A DNA stretch of 18,769 nucleotides, taken from assembly GCA_934661735.1 (NCBI GenBank), contig CAKUJN010000040.1, forward strand, positions 1-18,769, read 5' to 3'. The notes below the pieces were generated by a model. The model made no database searches and was not told the DNA's origin. It saw only the letters and a program-made list of their open reading frames with translations. Made by a program: the position numbers and the translations under genes. How positions within the stretch are numbered: position 1 is the stretch's first letter; the number at the start of each line of letters is the position of its first letter. Below are positions 1 through 6,734 of this stretch, in pieces. The stretch is from an uncultured Oscillospiraceae bacterium (lineage in GTDB: Bacteria; Bacillota; Clostridia; Oscillospirales; Oscillospiraceae).

Positions 1-458
1 ACTTTTTCTGTCTTGCCAGAAAAAGTGGGCAAAAAGAGGCGCTGGAAGCGGATCGGATTGTACCGCAAGCCACAGAATAACCCCGTAGAAAAACATTGCG
101 GCCAACACACGAGACTCTTTCTACAAAGTTACACTACAGCGCCGCCTGCGTGGAGACAACGCTCCCATCGAGAATCGCTGCCACGCAAGAAGCTGGCAAA
201 ACACCCTGCCGTGGAAATGGCAGGCCATCTGCGTATTCGCCGGTGGTGCAAAACGTTTGTAGGGGCCGATGTGCGCATCGGCCCCTACAAACCCGTAAGC
301 AATATCGGGACTGAAAGCTATCGGGAAAGTAACAAATCTGCGCCCGAATAGGGCGTTCAGGCCGCGGAGCGGCCAAAAAATCGCGCGCGTCAGCGCGCAA
401 TATAACGCGTCTCTGGCGCATCTTTTTGCCTACTTTTTCTGGCGCAACAGAAAAAGTA
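1..458. repeat. Segment bounded by 44-bp inverted repeats (MITE-like or composite intergenic repeat)
   Basis: Positions 1-44 match the reverse complement of about 415-458 at most positions. Both ends share actttttctg, agaaaaagt and ggcaaaaaga. Each end is itself a hairpin: ACTTTTTCTG pairs with CAGAAAAAGT at 1-26, and a 13-bp perfect stem lies at 429-441 with 448-460. The interior holds no credible gene; the open frames there have no recognisable motif. It carries a separate 16-bp palindrome. The window starts exactly at the left repeat, so the element may extend further left. Whether it is a mobile element or a pair of independent repeats cannot be decided here. Confidence 0.55.
256..291. 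repeat. 16-bp perfect palindromic hairpin
   Basis: The left arm at 256-271 (TTTGTAGGGGCCGATG) is fully complementary to 276-291, with a 4-nt TGCG loop. The stem is GC rich and ends in TTTGTAGGGG / CCCCTACAAA. There is no T-run directly after it, so a terminator role is not obvious. Stem-loops starting GTAGGGGCCGATG resemble dispersed intergenic repeats of gut Clostridia, but that is recollection and was not checked. Confidence 0.6.
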
Positions 459-471
459 GGCCGCCGGAGGC

Positions 472-545
472 ACAGTTGCGGCGTTGCCGCAAAAGAGGCA
501 GTTCCGGTGAAAACGGGAAAGGGACGGGCAAAGCCCGTCCCTTTT
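472..545 (-). repeat. Dispersed terminator-bearing repeat, left copy
   Basis: This stretch matches the reverse complement of 18624-18697. Both contain a GGGACGG...CCGTCCC hairpin, then (read in the direction of the upstream gene) a CCGGTTTTCACCGG-like stem, ACTGCCTCTTTTGC, and a small GCGG/CCGC stem. In both places the hairpin end faces the 3' end of the adjacent gene, azlC here and the DUF308 gene at the other end. Confidence 0.7.
521..545. terminator. Bidirectional hairpin terminator downstream of azlC
   Basis: GGGACGGGC (521-529) pairs with GCCCGTCCC (533-541) around an AAA loop. On the plus strand TTTT follows; on the minus strand, where azlC ends at 559, TTT and then CCCGTTTT follow. 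It is part of the left repeat copy. Confidence 0.6.
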
Positions 546-558
546 GTATTTTGCAAAA

Positions 559-1161
559 TCAGCGCCGGAGGCCGCTGCCAGCGGCACAGCCCGTGCCAGT
601 CAGCGCCGGACGGTGGTCGGGATGCTCGTCCCACTGGTTGACAAACATGACGACGAACAGCGCCGTCATGACAAATTCAATGCCCGTGGTGTCGAAATGC
701 ACGACCGAGCCGAGCAGCGCGCCCAGCGCGACGCTGCCGACCCAGTAGATCTGGTCGAGCAGGGTGATGAAAAACATGAACCAGCCTCTGTCCACGTCCG
801 GAGGCGGCGCGATGGAGCAGGTGACGGCAAAGGTCTCGTCGCACATGCCGAAAATCAGATAGGGCTTTTTCCAGCCGGTGTTCCGGAAGCGCTCCAGCAT
901 GGACACGCCGTAAAACAGGTGCCGCGCGTTGACCATCAGCGTCAGCGCCAGTGCATGCAGCGGATCGAACGGCGAAAGCAGCAGCTGCACCGTCACAAAT
1001 TCCATTGAGCCGGCAAAAATCAGGCAGCTCATGGCAACGGGGTAAATCAGGCTGAAACCCCTGCTGCGCACCATGAAGCCATAGGACATACCGATAAACA
1101 GGAAGCCCACCGCAATCGGGAGCGTATACGGCAGCGCGGCGCGAAACGCCCGACGTTTCAT
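559..1161 (-). CDS. azlC: AzlC family branched-chain amino acid exporter subunit, 3'-truncated
   Basis: AzlC is the large subunit of the AzlCD branched-chain amino acid exporter (YgaZ in E. coli) and sits in the cytoplasmic membrane. This 200-residue product starts MKRRAFRAALPYTLPIAVGF and carries family hallmarks FAGSMEF (49-55), NARHLFYG (78-85) and a conserved acidic patch around GMCDET (105-110). AzlC proteins usually run 230-255 residues. Here similarity fades after HRPALTG (near 183-189) and the protein ends in the unrelated tail TGCAAGSGLRR before a stop in repeat-derived DNA. The last membrane helices appear lost. The small partner AzlD, normally next, is absent. The start has an upstream AGAGGGA ribosome site, and a consensus promoter precedes it. 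Family assignment is confident; function is doubtful, and it may be a decaying gene. Confidence 0.85.
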   Translation of the reverse strand: MKRRAFRAALPYTLPIAVGFLFIGMSYGFMVRSRGFSLIYPVAMSCLIFAGSMEFVTVQLLLSPFDPLHALALTLMVNARHLFYGVSMLERFRNTGWKKPYLIFGMCDETFAVTCSIAPPPDVDRGWFMFFITLLDQIYWVGSVALGALLGSVVHFDTTGIEFVMTALFVVMFVNQWDEHPDHRPALTGTGCAAGSGLRR

Positions 1162-1220
1162 CTGTCATTCCCTCTTTCGCTTGATTTTTTCGGAAATCCG
1201 CGGTATGATACAAGCATAGC

Positions 1221-1244
1221 GGACAATTGGACGATATATTGTCC
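1221..1244. promoter_or_regulatory. Candidate operator dyad between azlC and the XRE-cupin gene
   Basis: GGACAAT (1221-1227) and ATTGTCC (1238-1244) form a 7-bp inverted repeat with a 10-bp spacer. An overlapping dyad CGATA/TATCG lies at 1232-1250. It sits just downstream of the predicted azlC start site and overlaps the candidate -35 of the divergent regulator gene, a natural place for the encoded regulator to bind. Binding is inferred. Confidence 0.45.
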
Positions 1245-1266
1245 TTATCGTGTGATAAATTATACA
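1239..1266 (+). promoter_or_regulatory. Candidate promoter of the XRE-cupin regulator
   Basis: A -35-like TTGTCC (1239-1244) is separated by 16 bp from a -10-like TATACA (1261-1266). It is weaker than the divergent azlC promoter, and its -35 coincides with the right arm of the dyad, which would allow autoregulation. Confidence 0.4.
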
Positions 1267-1287
1267 TTCGTAAAATATATTTGTCAA
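1259..1287 (-). promoter_or_regulatory. Consensus sigma-A promoter for azlC
   Basis: Read on the minus strand, TTGACA (1287-1282) is followed after exactly 17 bp by TATAAT (1264-1259). This is a perfect match to the housekeeping consensus, pointing toward azlC about 95 nt away. The unit overlaps the divergent regulator's promoter region. Confidence 0.75.
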
Positions 1288-1306
1288 GCAGAAAGGAGAA
1301 CGCGGC

Positions 1307-1858
1307 ATGGAGGCAGGCAGAGTCATAGCGGAAAATCTGCGCACGCTGCGCGCCGAGCGGAATCTGACGCTGGGGCAGCTGTCCAGAATCTCCGGCATCA
1401 GCAAGGCCATGCTGGCGGAGATCGAAAAGGGCGGGAGCAATCCGACGATCAACACGCTGCTGAAAATCGCGAACGGCCTGAACGTCCCCTACACGCGTCT
1501 GATGGAGGAGCCGGAGCAGGACGTCAGCATCGTCCGCGGCGCGGACATGCCCGAGCAGACCGGCGAAACGGAGCACTACCGGATCAACTGCTGCTTTACC
1601 ACGACGCACACGCGGAATTTTGAGCTGTTCCGCGCCGAGCTGGACGGCGGATCTTCCAGCACCTCCATCGGCCATCCGGCAAAGGCGCAGGAGTACCTGT
1701 ATGTGACAGCCGGACAACTGCAAATGTGTCTGAACGGGCAGACGTATACGCTGAACGCGGGCGACGCGATGGCGTTTGACTCCTCGCTCCGCCACACCTA
1801 TCGCAACGAACTGCCGGAAACCGCACATTTTGTGATTCTCAATTTCTATCCGGCATAG
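1307..1858 (+). CDS. XRE family transcriptional regulator with C-terminal cupin domain
   Basis: This 183-residue protein has an XRE-type helix-turn-helix at about residues 8-65 (LRTLRAERNLTLGQLSRISG, then ISKAMLAEIEKG, NPTINTLLKIANGL). A cupin_2 beta-barrel lies at about 105-175 (GHPAKAQEYLYVTAGQL, LNAGDAMAFDSSLRHTY). Such proteins are cytoplasmic DNA-binding regulators whose cupin domain senses a small ligand. They are often encoded beside AzlCD-type exporters, and this gene is divergent from azlC. The start is supported by AAAGGAG about 10 nt upstream. The likely target is the shared intergenic region; the ligand is unknown, with amino acids plausible from context only. Since azlC is truncated, the regulator may have outlived its original partner. 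Confidence 0.88.
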   Translation: MEAGRVIAENLRTLRAERNLTLGQLSRISGISKAMLAEIEKGGSNPTINTLLKIANGLNVPYTRLMEEPEQDVSIVRGADMPEQTGETEHYRINCCFTTTHTRNFELFRAELDGGSSSTSIGHPAKAQEYLYVTAGQLQMCLNGQTYTLNAGDAMAFDSSLRHTYRNELPETAHFVILNFYPA

Positions 1859-1873
1859 GGCGGAAAGCATCAA

Positions 1874-1900
1874 AAAACCTCCGGCTGAGCCGGAGGTTTT
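1874..1900. terminator. Bidirectional terminator between convergent genes
   Basis: AAAACCTCCGGC (1874-1885) pairs perfectly with GCCGGAGGTTTT (1889-1900) around a TGA loop. T-rich arms on both strands let it end both the regulator transcript and the oncoming peptidase transcript. Confidence 0.85.
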
Positions 1901-1926
1901 GACTTATATATAGCACTGTCTGCCGT

Positions 1927-3036
1927 CTAGAGGGCGAGATAGCCCTCCAGGACCTTCAGGGTGTTCCACACGCCGTCGATGTGGCTGCGCTCGTAGCCGT
2001 GGCTGGCGTAGACGCCGGAGCCGATCAGGCCGTGGCGGATATCGCACCCCGCGTGGAGCGTCGCCTCCACGTCGGAGCCATAGTGCGGATAGACGTCCAC
2101 GGCATAGTCCGCGCCGGTCTTTTTCGCCTCCTCGATCAGCCCGCCGACCACATCATAGCTGTACGGCCCGCCGGAATCCTTGGCGCAGATGGAGACCTGC
2201 CGCTCGGTACAGGCAAGACCGTCGCCGACGCAGCCCATGTCCACGCTGATGGACTCGGTCACGCCCGCCGGAACGGAGCCGGCGCCGCCGTGGCCGACCT
2301 CCTCGTATACGGTGATGTGCGCATAGACGCGGCGCGACGGCGCTTTGCCGGCTTCCTTCATGTACTTTGCAAGGCCAAGCAGAATGCCGACGGAGAGCTT
2401 GTCGTCCAGGAAACGGCTTTTGATATAGCCGGAGTCCGTGATGCGCGTCCGCGGGTCAAAGCAGACGATGTCGCCCGTCTCAATGCCGAGCTTGCGCGTA
2501 TCCTCGGCGGAGCCGACGTCCTCGTCCAGCACGACCTCGGTCGTGTCAAAGGTGCGCTTTGTCTCGCTGTACTCGCCGTTGACGTGGATGGAGGCGTTGC
2601 ACAGCTGAAGCGTGCCCTCATAGACCTTTCCGCCGCGCGTATGGACGCGGACGTTTTCGGTTTCGCCGTTTGCCGCGCACATGCCGCCAAGCGGCGTCAG
2701 GCGCAGACGGCCGTTTGCCTTGACCTCGGCGACCATCGCGCCCAGCGTGTCGGTGTGCGCCTGCAAAAGCAGGGCGTTTTCCGCATCCGCGCCGCCAAGC
2801 TCAACCATTACGCCGCCCTTGGTCGTGATTTCCGCCGGATAACCGAGCGACGCGAAGGCCTGCCGGACCCACTGCGCCGCTTCCGCGGTGAAGCCGGTGG
2901 GGCTGTCGATTGCCAGAAGCTCCGCGGCCCGCTCTGCCGCGTATTGCGCATAGCTTCGTTCCATATTTCTCGGGACGGCGGCACGCGCGAACAGCACGTC
3001 CGCCGCCCTTTCACTTCCTTTCTGTCTGTTTTTCAT
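1927..3036 (-). CDS. M42 family metallopeptidase
   Basis: This is a cytoplasmic aminopeptidase-like enzyme of the M42 clan (glutamyl aminopeptidase/tetrahedral aminopeptidase type), expected to trim peptides with a two-metal centre. The expected ligands and catalytic residues are visible: H94 and D96 in QAHTDTLG, D211/D212 in FLDDKLSVG, E245-E246 in VYEEVGHGG, D266 in SVDMG, and the C-terminal SHGYERSH with H346 or H352. Length (369) fits the family. It lies 21 nt after the M20-type gene and forms an operon with it. The start is uncertain: the ATG at 3036 has no Shine-Dalgarno site, and homology seems to begin near M25 (ATG at 2964). A GTG at 2997 is also possible. The peptide substrate cannot be read from sequence. 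Confidence 0.9.
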   Translation of the reverse strand: MKNRQKGSERAADVLFARAAVPRNMERSYAQYAAERAAELLAIDSPTGFTAEAAQWVRQAFASLGYPAEITTKGGVMVELGGADAENALLLQAHTDTLGAMVAEVKANGRLRLTPLGGMCAANGETENVRVHTRGGKVYEGTLQLCNASIHVNGEYSETKRTFDTTEVVLDEDVGSAEDTRKLGIETGDIVCFDPRTRITDSGYIKSRFLDDKLSVGILLGLAKYMKEAGKAPSRRVYAHITVYEEVGHGGAGSVPAGVTESISVDMGCVGDGLACTERQVSICAKDSGGPYSYDVVGGLIEEAKKTGADYAVDVYPHYGSDVEATLHAGCDIRHGLIGSGVYASHGYERSHIDGVWNTLKVLEGYLAL

Positions 3037-3057
3037 GCTGCCGCTGCCGCGTTCTGT

Positions 3058-4287
3058 CTACAGTCCCGCCAGCTCGGACGCGACGTCCAGAAGCAGATTC
3101 GCGCCGTTGATCACGTCCGCATCGCGCGTCAGCTCCTCAGGATTGTGGCTGACGCCATTGACGCTGGGGACAAAGATCATGGCCGTGGGGCACACGCGCG
3201 CAAGCATCTGCGCGTCCTGTCCCGCGCCGGAGGTCATGCGGCGGCAGCTGAGTCCGCGCACAGCGGCGTACTTTTCGACCAGACGCACGATTCCCTCGTC
3301 AAATTTGACCGGCTCAAAGCGGCTCATCCGCTCGACGCTGACGGTAACTCTGTCCGTCTGCTCCAGCTCGTTCAGGAACGCGGCAAGCGCCGCCTCCTCC
3401 GCGCGCAGGCACGTCTCGTCGGGGTTCCGGATGTCCATGGTGAACACCGCGCGCGACGGAATGACGTTTGTCGCGTTCGGCGTAAAGGCGATGCAGCCCG
3501 TGGTGGCTACCGTCCGGCTCCCCGGCAGGCAGCAGCGCTCACGCATGAACGCAATGACCTTTGCCGCGGCGACGCCCGCGTCGCGCCGGTAGGAGATCGG
3601 CGTGGTTCCGGCGTGGTTCTGCGCGCCGTTGATGGTGATGCGGCTCCACGAAATGCCCTGCAAATCCTCAACCGCGCCGATCTGAACGCCCTCTGCGTCC
3701 AGAATCGGGCCCTGCTCGATGTGCAGCTCGACAAACGCGTGTGGCCGGATGAACAGCGGGCCTGCCGTTCCGGCATAGCCGATGCGCCGGAGCTCGTCGC
3801 CGAGCCTTTTGCCGTCGACGCCGACGGTATCCAGCGCCGTGTCCACATCCAGTCCGCCGACGTAGACCAGCGAGCCGAGCATATCCGGCGCGAAGCGCAC
3901 GCCCTCCTCGTCGGTAAACGCGCCCACCGCCAGCGGCCGCGCGGGCTTTGCGCCGCTTTCCATCAGCGTCTGAATGACCTCAAGTCCACCCAGCACGCCG
4001 GTGCAGCCGTCGTACTGTCCGGCGTTGATGACCGAATCGATGTGCGAGCCGAGCATGACCGGCTCGCGGTCTTTGTTTTCCTCCGTCTGCCAGATGCCGA
4101 ACTGGTTGCCGACGCAGTCGGTCACAACGGTCAGTCCCGCCTCCGTCATCCATTGTGCCAGCAGGTCGCGGCCGGCCTTGTCCTCATCCGTCGCCGCCAG
4201 CCGCACGCGCCGTCCGGCCGCGTCCAGTCCGGTTCTGCCCAGCGCGTGAATTCTGTCCAGTAAACGTGCTTCATTTATGTGCTGCAT
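3058..4287 (-). CDS. M20 family amidase/hydantoinase-type Zn-dependent hydrolase (N-carbamoyl-L-amino acid hydrolase or allantoate amidohydrolase-like)
   Basis: This 409-residue cytoplasmic enzyme belongs to the hydantoinase/carbamoylase branch of peptidase family M20, which hydrolyses N-carbamoyl amino acids, allantoate or ureidoglycine-type amides. Metal-site residues are present: H82 in GSHIDSV, D93 in QYDG, E127/E128 in TDEEGVRF, H189 in ELHIEQGP and H381 in SHNPEE. H225 in NHAGTTP belongs to the lid domain. The ATG at 4287 has a GGGAGG site 6 nt upstream. It is the first gene of a two-gene operon with the M42 peptidase. No other purine or hydantoin catabolic gene (dihydropyrimidinase, allantoinase) is nearby, so the exact amide substrate is open. 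Confidence 0.88.
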   Translation of the reverse strand: MQHINEARLLDRIHALGRTGLDAAGRRVRLAATDEDKAGRDLLAQWMTEAGLTVVTDCVGNQFGIWQTEENKDREPVMLGSHIDSVINAGQYDGCTGVLGGLEVIQTLMESGAKPARPLAVGAFTDEEGVRFAPDMLGSLVYVGGLDVDTALDTVGVDGKRLGDELRRIGYAGTAGPLFIRPHAFVELHIEQGPILDAEGVQIGAVEDLQGISWSRITINGAQNHAGTTPISYRRDAGVAAAKVIAFMRERCCLPGSRTVATTGCIAFTPNATNVIPSRAVFTMDIRNPDETCLRAEEAALAAFLNELEQTDRVTVSVERMSRFEPVKFDEGIVRLVEKYAAVRGLSCRRMTSGAGQDAQMLARVCPTAMIFVPSVNGVSHNPEELTRDADVINGANLLLDVASELAGL

Positions 4288-4337
4288 CGTATGCCTCCCG
4301 CTTGCGTTGTGTGCCGGATGCTCCGGCCTCTGCTCTG

Positions 4338-4366
4338 ATTATAATCCGGCTTTGCGCCGGATGCAA
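4338..4366 (-). promoter_or_regulatory. Candidate promoter for the M20-M42 operon
   Basis: On the minus strand TTGCAT (4366-4361) precedes TATAAT (4343-4338) by 17 bp. It points at the M20-type gene whose ATG is at 4287. The -10 is perfect and the -35 is partial. Confidence 0.5.
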
Positions 4367-4417
4367 TCACGATTCTTTGCGGCGCGGCGCAAAATTGCCG
4401 CTTTGGGCAGAAGCGGT

Positions 4418-4446
4418 TTGACATTTCGCGCCGCAGGCCGTATAAT
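4418..4446 (+). promoter_or_regulatory. Consensus sigma-A promoter of csoR
   Basis: TTGACA (4418-4423), a 17-bp spacer and TATAAT (4441-4446) make a perfect housekeeping promoter. Transcription would start near 4453, directly before the operator. Confidence 0.8.
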
Positions 4447-4454
4447 CAGAAAAA

Positions 4455-4470
4455 ATACCCGCACGGGTAT
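4455..4470. promoter_or_regulatory. CsoR-type operator in the csoR leader
   Basis: ATACCC-GCAC-GGGTAT is a perfect 6-4-6 dyad of the TACCC/GGGTA type bound by CsoR proteins. It lies just after the predicted transcription start and immediately before the GGAGG ribosome site (4471-4475), consistent with negative autoregulation. Confidence 0.75.
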
Positions 4471-4482
4471 GGAGGTGCGTCT

Positions 4483-4758
4483 ATGAAGCAGTGTATGGAC
4501 GCGGAGAATCTGCACCGCAGGCTCCGCAAAATCATCGGACAGGTACAGGCCATCGACCGGATGATCGACGAGGACGTGCCGTGTGAGGACGTTCTGTCGC
4601 AGATCAACGCCGCAAAATCCGCGCTGCACGGCTGTGGAAAGCTCGTACTGGAGGGTCATATCAAGCACTGTGTCCGCGACGGCATCGAGCACGGCGACGC
4701 CGACAAGACCATTGAGAACTTCACAAAGGCGGTTGAGCGGTTTTCAAACATGGGATAG
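4483..4758 (+). CDS. csoR: CsoR family copper-sensing transcriptional repressor
   Basis: This 91-residue all-helical regulator belongs to the CsoR/RcnR/FrmR (DUF156) family. These proteins bind DNA as oligomers and release it when Cu(I) binds. The Cu(I) triad Cys-His-Cys is visible as C34 (VPCEDVL), H59 and C63 (EGHIKHC), with the spacing known for CsoR (C36, H61 and C65 in the M. tuberculosis protein). The N-terminal helix carries the typical RLRKIIGQVQAIDRMI. A GGAGG site lies 7 nt before the ATG. It sits directly upstream of a P1B ATPase with the same operator, so it most likely represses itself and the ATPase until metal is in excess. FrmR-like formaldehyde sensing is less likely given the context. 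Confidence 0.9.
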   Translation: MKQCMDAENLHRRLRKIIGQVQAIDRMIDEDVPCEDVLSQINAAKSALHGCGKLVLEGHIKHCVRDGIEHGDADKTIENFTKAVERFSNMG

Positions 4759-4766
4759 AGGCTTTC

Positions 4767-4794
4767 AAAAGCAGCCCTGCGGGGCTGCTTTTTT
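4767..4794 (+). terminator. Intrinsic terminator after csoR
   Basis: GCAGCCC (4771-4777) pairs with GGGCTGC (4782-4788), extended by AAAA/TTTT, and is followed by a run of six T. The T-run ends at 4794, one base before the -35 of the next promoter, so csoR and the ATPase gene are separately transcribed. Confidence 0.85.
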
Positions 4795-4795
4795 C

Positions 4796-4824
4796 TTGAC
4801 ATTGTATACCCATATGGGTATAAT
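4796..4824 (+). promoter_or_regulatory. Consensus sigma-A promoter of the P1B ATPase gene
   Basis: TTGACA (4796-4801) and TATAAT (4819-4824) are separated by exactly 17 bp. The spacer is largely filled by a CsoR-type operator, so repressor binding would directly block RNA polymerase. Confidence 0.85.
4806..4821. promoter_or_regulatory. CsoR-type operator in the ATPase promoter
   Basis: ATACCC-ATAT-GGGTAT has the same 6-4-6 form as the csoR operator and lies between -35 and -10, overlapping the first three bases of the -10. A further half-site-like ATACCCCC follows at 4831-4838. Confidence 0.78.
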
Positions 4825-4862
4825 ATACGCATACCCCCTAATGTATAGAAAAGAGGCCGTGT

Positions 4863-6734
4863 ATGAAACATCTTATGGAAAAGCTGGAGCGGCTGCTGGA
4901 ACTGGGCGGCATCAAAAAGAATATTGTGCTGCTTGCAATCTCCGGCGCCGCGGTCGTTTGCAGTCTTTTGCAGTTCAGACCGTTTTCGCTCGATCCGGCA
5001 TGGATTGCCATTTTTCTGTGCGGCATACCGATCATTCTGGAGGCAGTTATCGGTCTGGTCACCGCCTTTGACATCAAGGCGGACGTGCTGGTGTCGCTGG
5101 CGCTGATTGCCTCCATCTGCATCGGAGAGACGTTTGCCGCCGGCGAGGTGGCGTTTATCATGCAGCTGGGCGCGCTGCTTGAGGAGCTGACGGTTGCAAA
5201 GGCCAGAGCCGGCATCGAAAAGCTGGTCCATCTGACGCCGCAGACAGCGCGCGTTCTGCGGAACGGCGCAGAGGAAACCATTCCCGCCGAGCAGGTGCGG
5301 GTCGGCGACCGGCTCCGCGTCCTCCCGGGCGAAACGGTGCCCGTGGACGGCGTGATTATCTCCGGACAGACCTCCATCAATCAGGCGGTCATGACCGGCG
5401 AGTCGCTGCCGGTGGACAAGAGCGAGGGCGATCCGGTGTCCTCGGGTACGGTCAACCAGTTCGGCGCATTCGAGATGGAGGCCGTGAAGGTCGGCGAGGA
5501 CAGCTCCATTCAGCGCATGATCCGGCTGGTGCAGTCGGCGGACGCGGGCAAGGCGAAAATTGTCGGCATTGCGGACCGCTGGGCGACGTGGATTGTCATT
5601 ATCGCGCTCAGCGCCGCGGCGCTGACGTGGCTGATAACCGGACAGATCATCCGCGCCGTGACCATCCTTGTTGTATTCTGCCCGTGCGCGCTGGTGCTGG
5701 CCACGCCCACGGCCATCATGGCCACCATCGGCAACGCAACAAAGCACGGCTTTCTGGTCCGCGAGGGCGACGCGCTGGAGCGGCTTGCACGGACAAAAAT
5801 CATCGCCTTTGACAAGACCGGCACGCTGACCTGCGGAACACCGGAGGTCGTCGCGGTGGACAGCGTTTCGGAAACGCTCGGCAGGGACGAGGTATACCGC
5901 CTTGCCGCCTCCGCGGAGCAGCTCTCCGAGCACCCGCTTGGAAAAGCCATCGTCAGCTGCTGCAAAAAAGCCGGCGCAGCGCTGTCCGCAGCGGAGGAAT
6001 TTGAGATGATCCCGGGCCGCGGCGTGCGCGCGGTGGTGGAGGGAAAAGTCATCCTTGCCGGAAGCCCCGCGCTTCTGCGGGAGCACGGCGTTGAAATCAC
6101 CTCCGTGCCATCTGCCGAGGCCCGTGTCCGGCAGGGCTGCACCGTGACCTATGTGGCGGCAGACGGTGTGTTTGCCGGATACATCGCCCTGTCCGACACG
6201 CTGCGGAAGGAGAGTGCGGCGACCATCGGCGCAATCGCCCGTCTCGGCGTGCAGCCGGTGCTGTTGACCGGCGACCATGAAAACGCCGCAGAGGCCATTG
6301 CGGAAAGGCTGCACATCCGCGAGGTGCGGGCGGGCTGCCTGCCGGAGGACAAGCTGAAATACATCGGCGAATATCAGGAAAAGGGCATGCCGGTATGCAT
6401 GATCGGCGACGGCGTGAACGACGCGCCGGCGCTGAAAAAGGCGGACGTCGGCATCGCCATGGGCGGCGTGGGGAGCGATATCGCCGTGGACGCGGCGGAC
6501 ATCGCGCTGGTGGACGACGAGGTCAGGGAGCTGCCGCATCTGATGGCGCTGTCCAGACGGATGATGACCACCATACGGCTGAACATGGCGTTCTCGATGG
6601 CGCTGAACTTCGCGGCAATCACGCTGGCCATCATCGGAACGCTGAATCCCGTCGTCGGCGCGCTGGTGCACAACGCGGGCTCTGTGCTGGTCATCGCAAA
6701 CTCGGCATTTTTATTGAAATGGAGAAAAAAATAA
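4863..6734 (+). CDS. Heavy-metal-translocating P1B-type ATPase (probable copper exporter)
   Basis: A cytoplasmic-membrane pump that exports metal using ATP. The 623-residue protein has four N-terminal helices (about 19-110), actuator motif TGES (178-181), a CPC metal site (273-275), phosphorylation motif DKTGT (317-321), the HP dipeptide (357-358) and GDGVND (515-520), then two C-terminal helices. The N-terminal heavy-metal-binding domain common in CopA is absent, explaining its short length. The last helix reads LVHNAGSV (602-608) rather than the MSxSS pattern of typical Cu(I) pumps, or the DxG of Zn/Cd pumps. Copper is suggested by the adjacent CsoR with its Cys-His-Cys triad and by its operator in this promoter. 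The transmembrane metal site leaves specificity open, so no gene symbol is given. Confidence 0.92.
   Translation: MKHLMEKLERLLELGGIKKNIVLLAISGAAVVCSLLQFRPFSLDPAWIAIFLCGIPIILEAVIGLVTAFDIKADVLVSLALIASICIGETFAAGEVAFIMQLGALLEELTVAKARAGIEKLVHLTPQTARVLRNGAEETIPAEQVRVGDRLRVLPGETVPVDGVIISGQTSINQAVMTGESLPVDKSEGDPVSSGTVNQFGAFEMEAVKVGEDSSIQRMIRLVQSADAGKAKIVGIADRWATWIVIIALSAAALTWLITGQIIRAVTILVVFCPCALVLATPTAIMATIGNATKHGFLVREGDALERLARTKIIAFDKTGTLTCGTPEVVAVDSVSETLGRDEVYRLAASAEQLSEHPLGKAIVSCCKKAGAALSAAEEFEMIPGRGVRAVVEGKVILAGSPALLREHGVEITSVPSAEARVRQGCTVTYVAADGVFAGYIALSDTLRKESAATIGAIARLGVQPVLLTGDHENAAEAIAERLHIREVRAGCLPEDKLKYIGEYQEKGMPVCMIGDGVNDAPALKKADVGIAMGGVGSDIAVDAADIALVDDEVRELPHLMALSRRMMTTIRLNMAFSMALNFAAITLAIIGTLNPVVGALVHNAGSVLVIANSAFLLKWRKK

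Noticed and set aside
1..558. Possible CRISPR array or tRNA in the repeat-rich left end
   Set aside because: There are no regularly spaced direct repeats and no cloverleaf; the repeats are inverted and few.
1981..4263. A 760-codon open frame on the plus strand across the peptidase operon
   Set aside because: It is antisense to two well-supported metallohydrolase genes, rich in Arg and Ala with no family motifs, and explained by high GC third positions.
4656..6671. A 671-codon open frame on the minus strand across the P1B ATPase
   Set aside because: The sense strand encodes every expected P-type ATPase motif; the antisense product is His/Arg/Gln-rich without domains.
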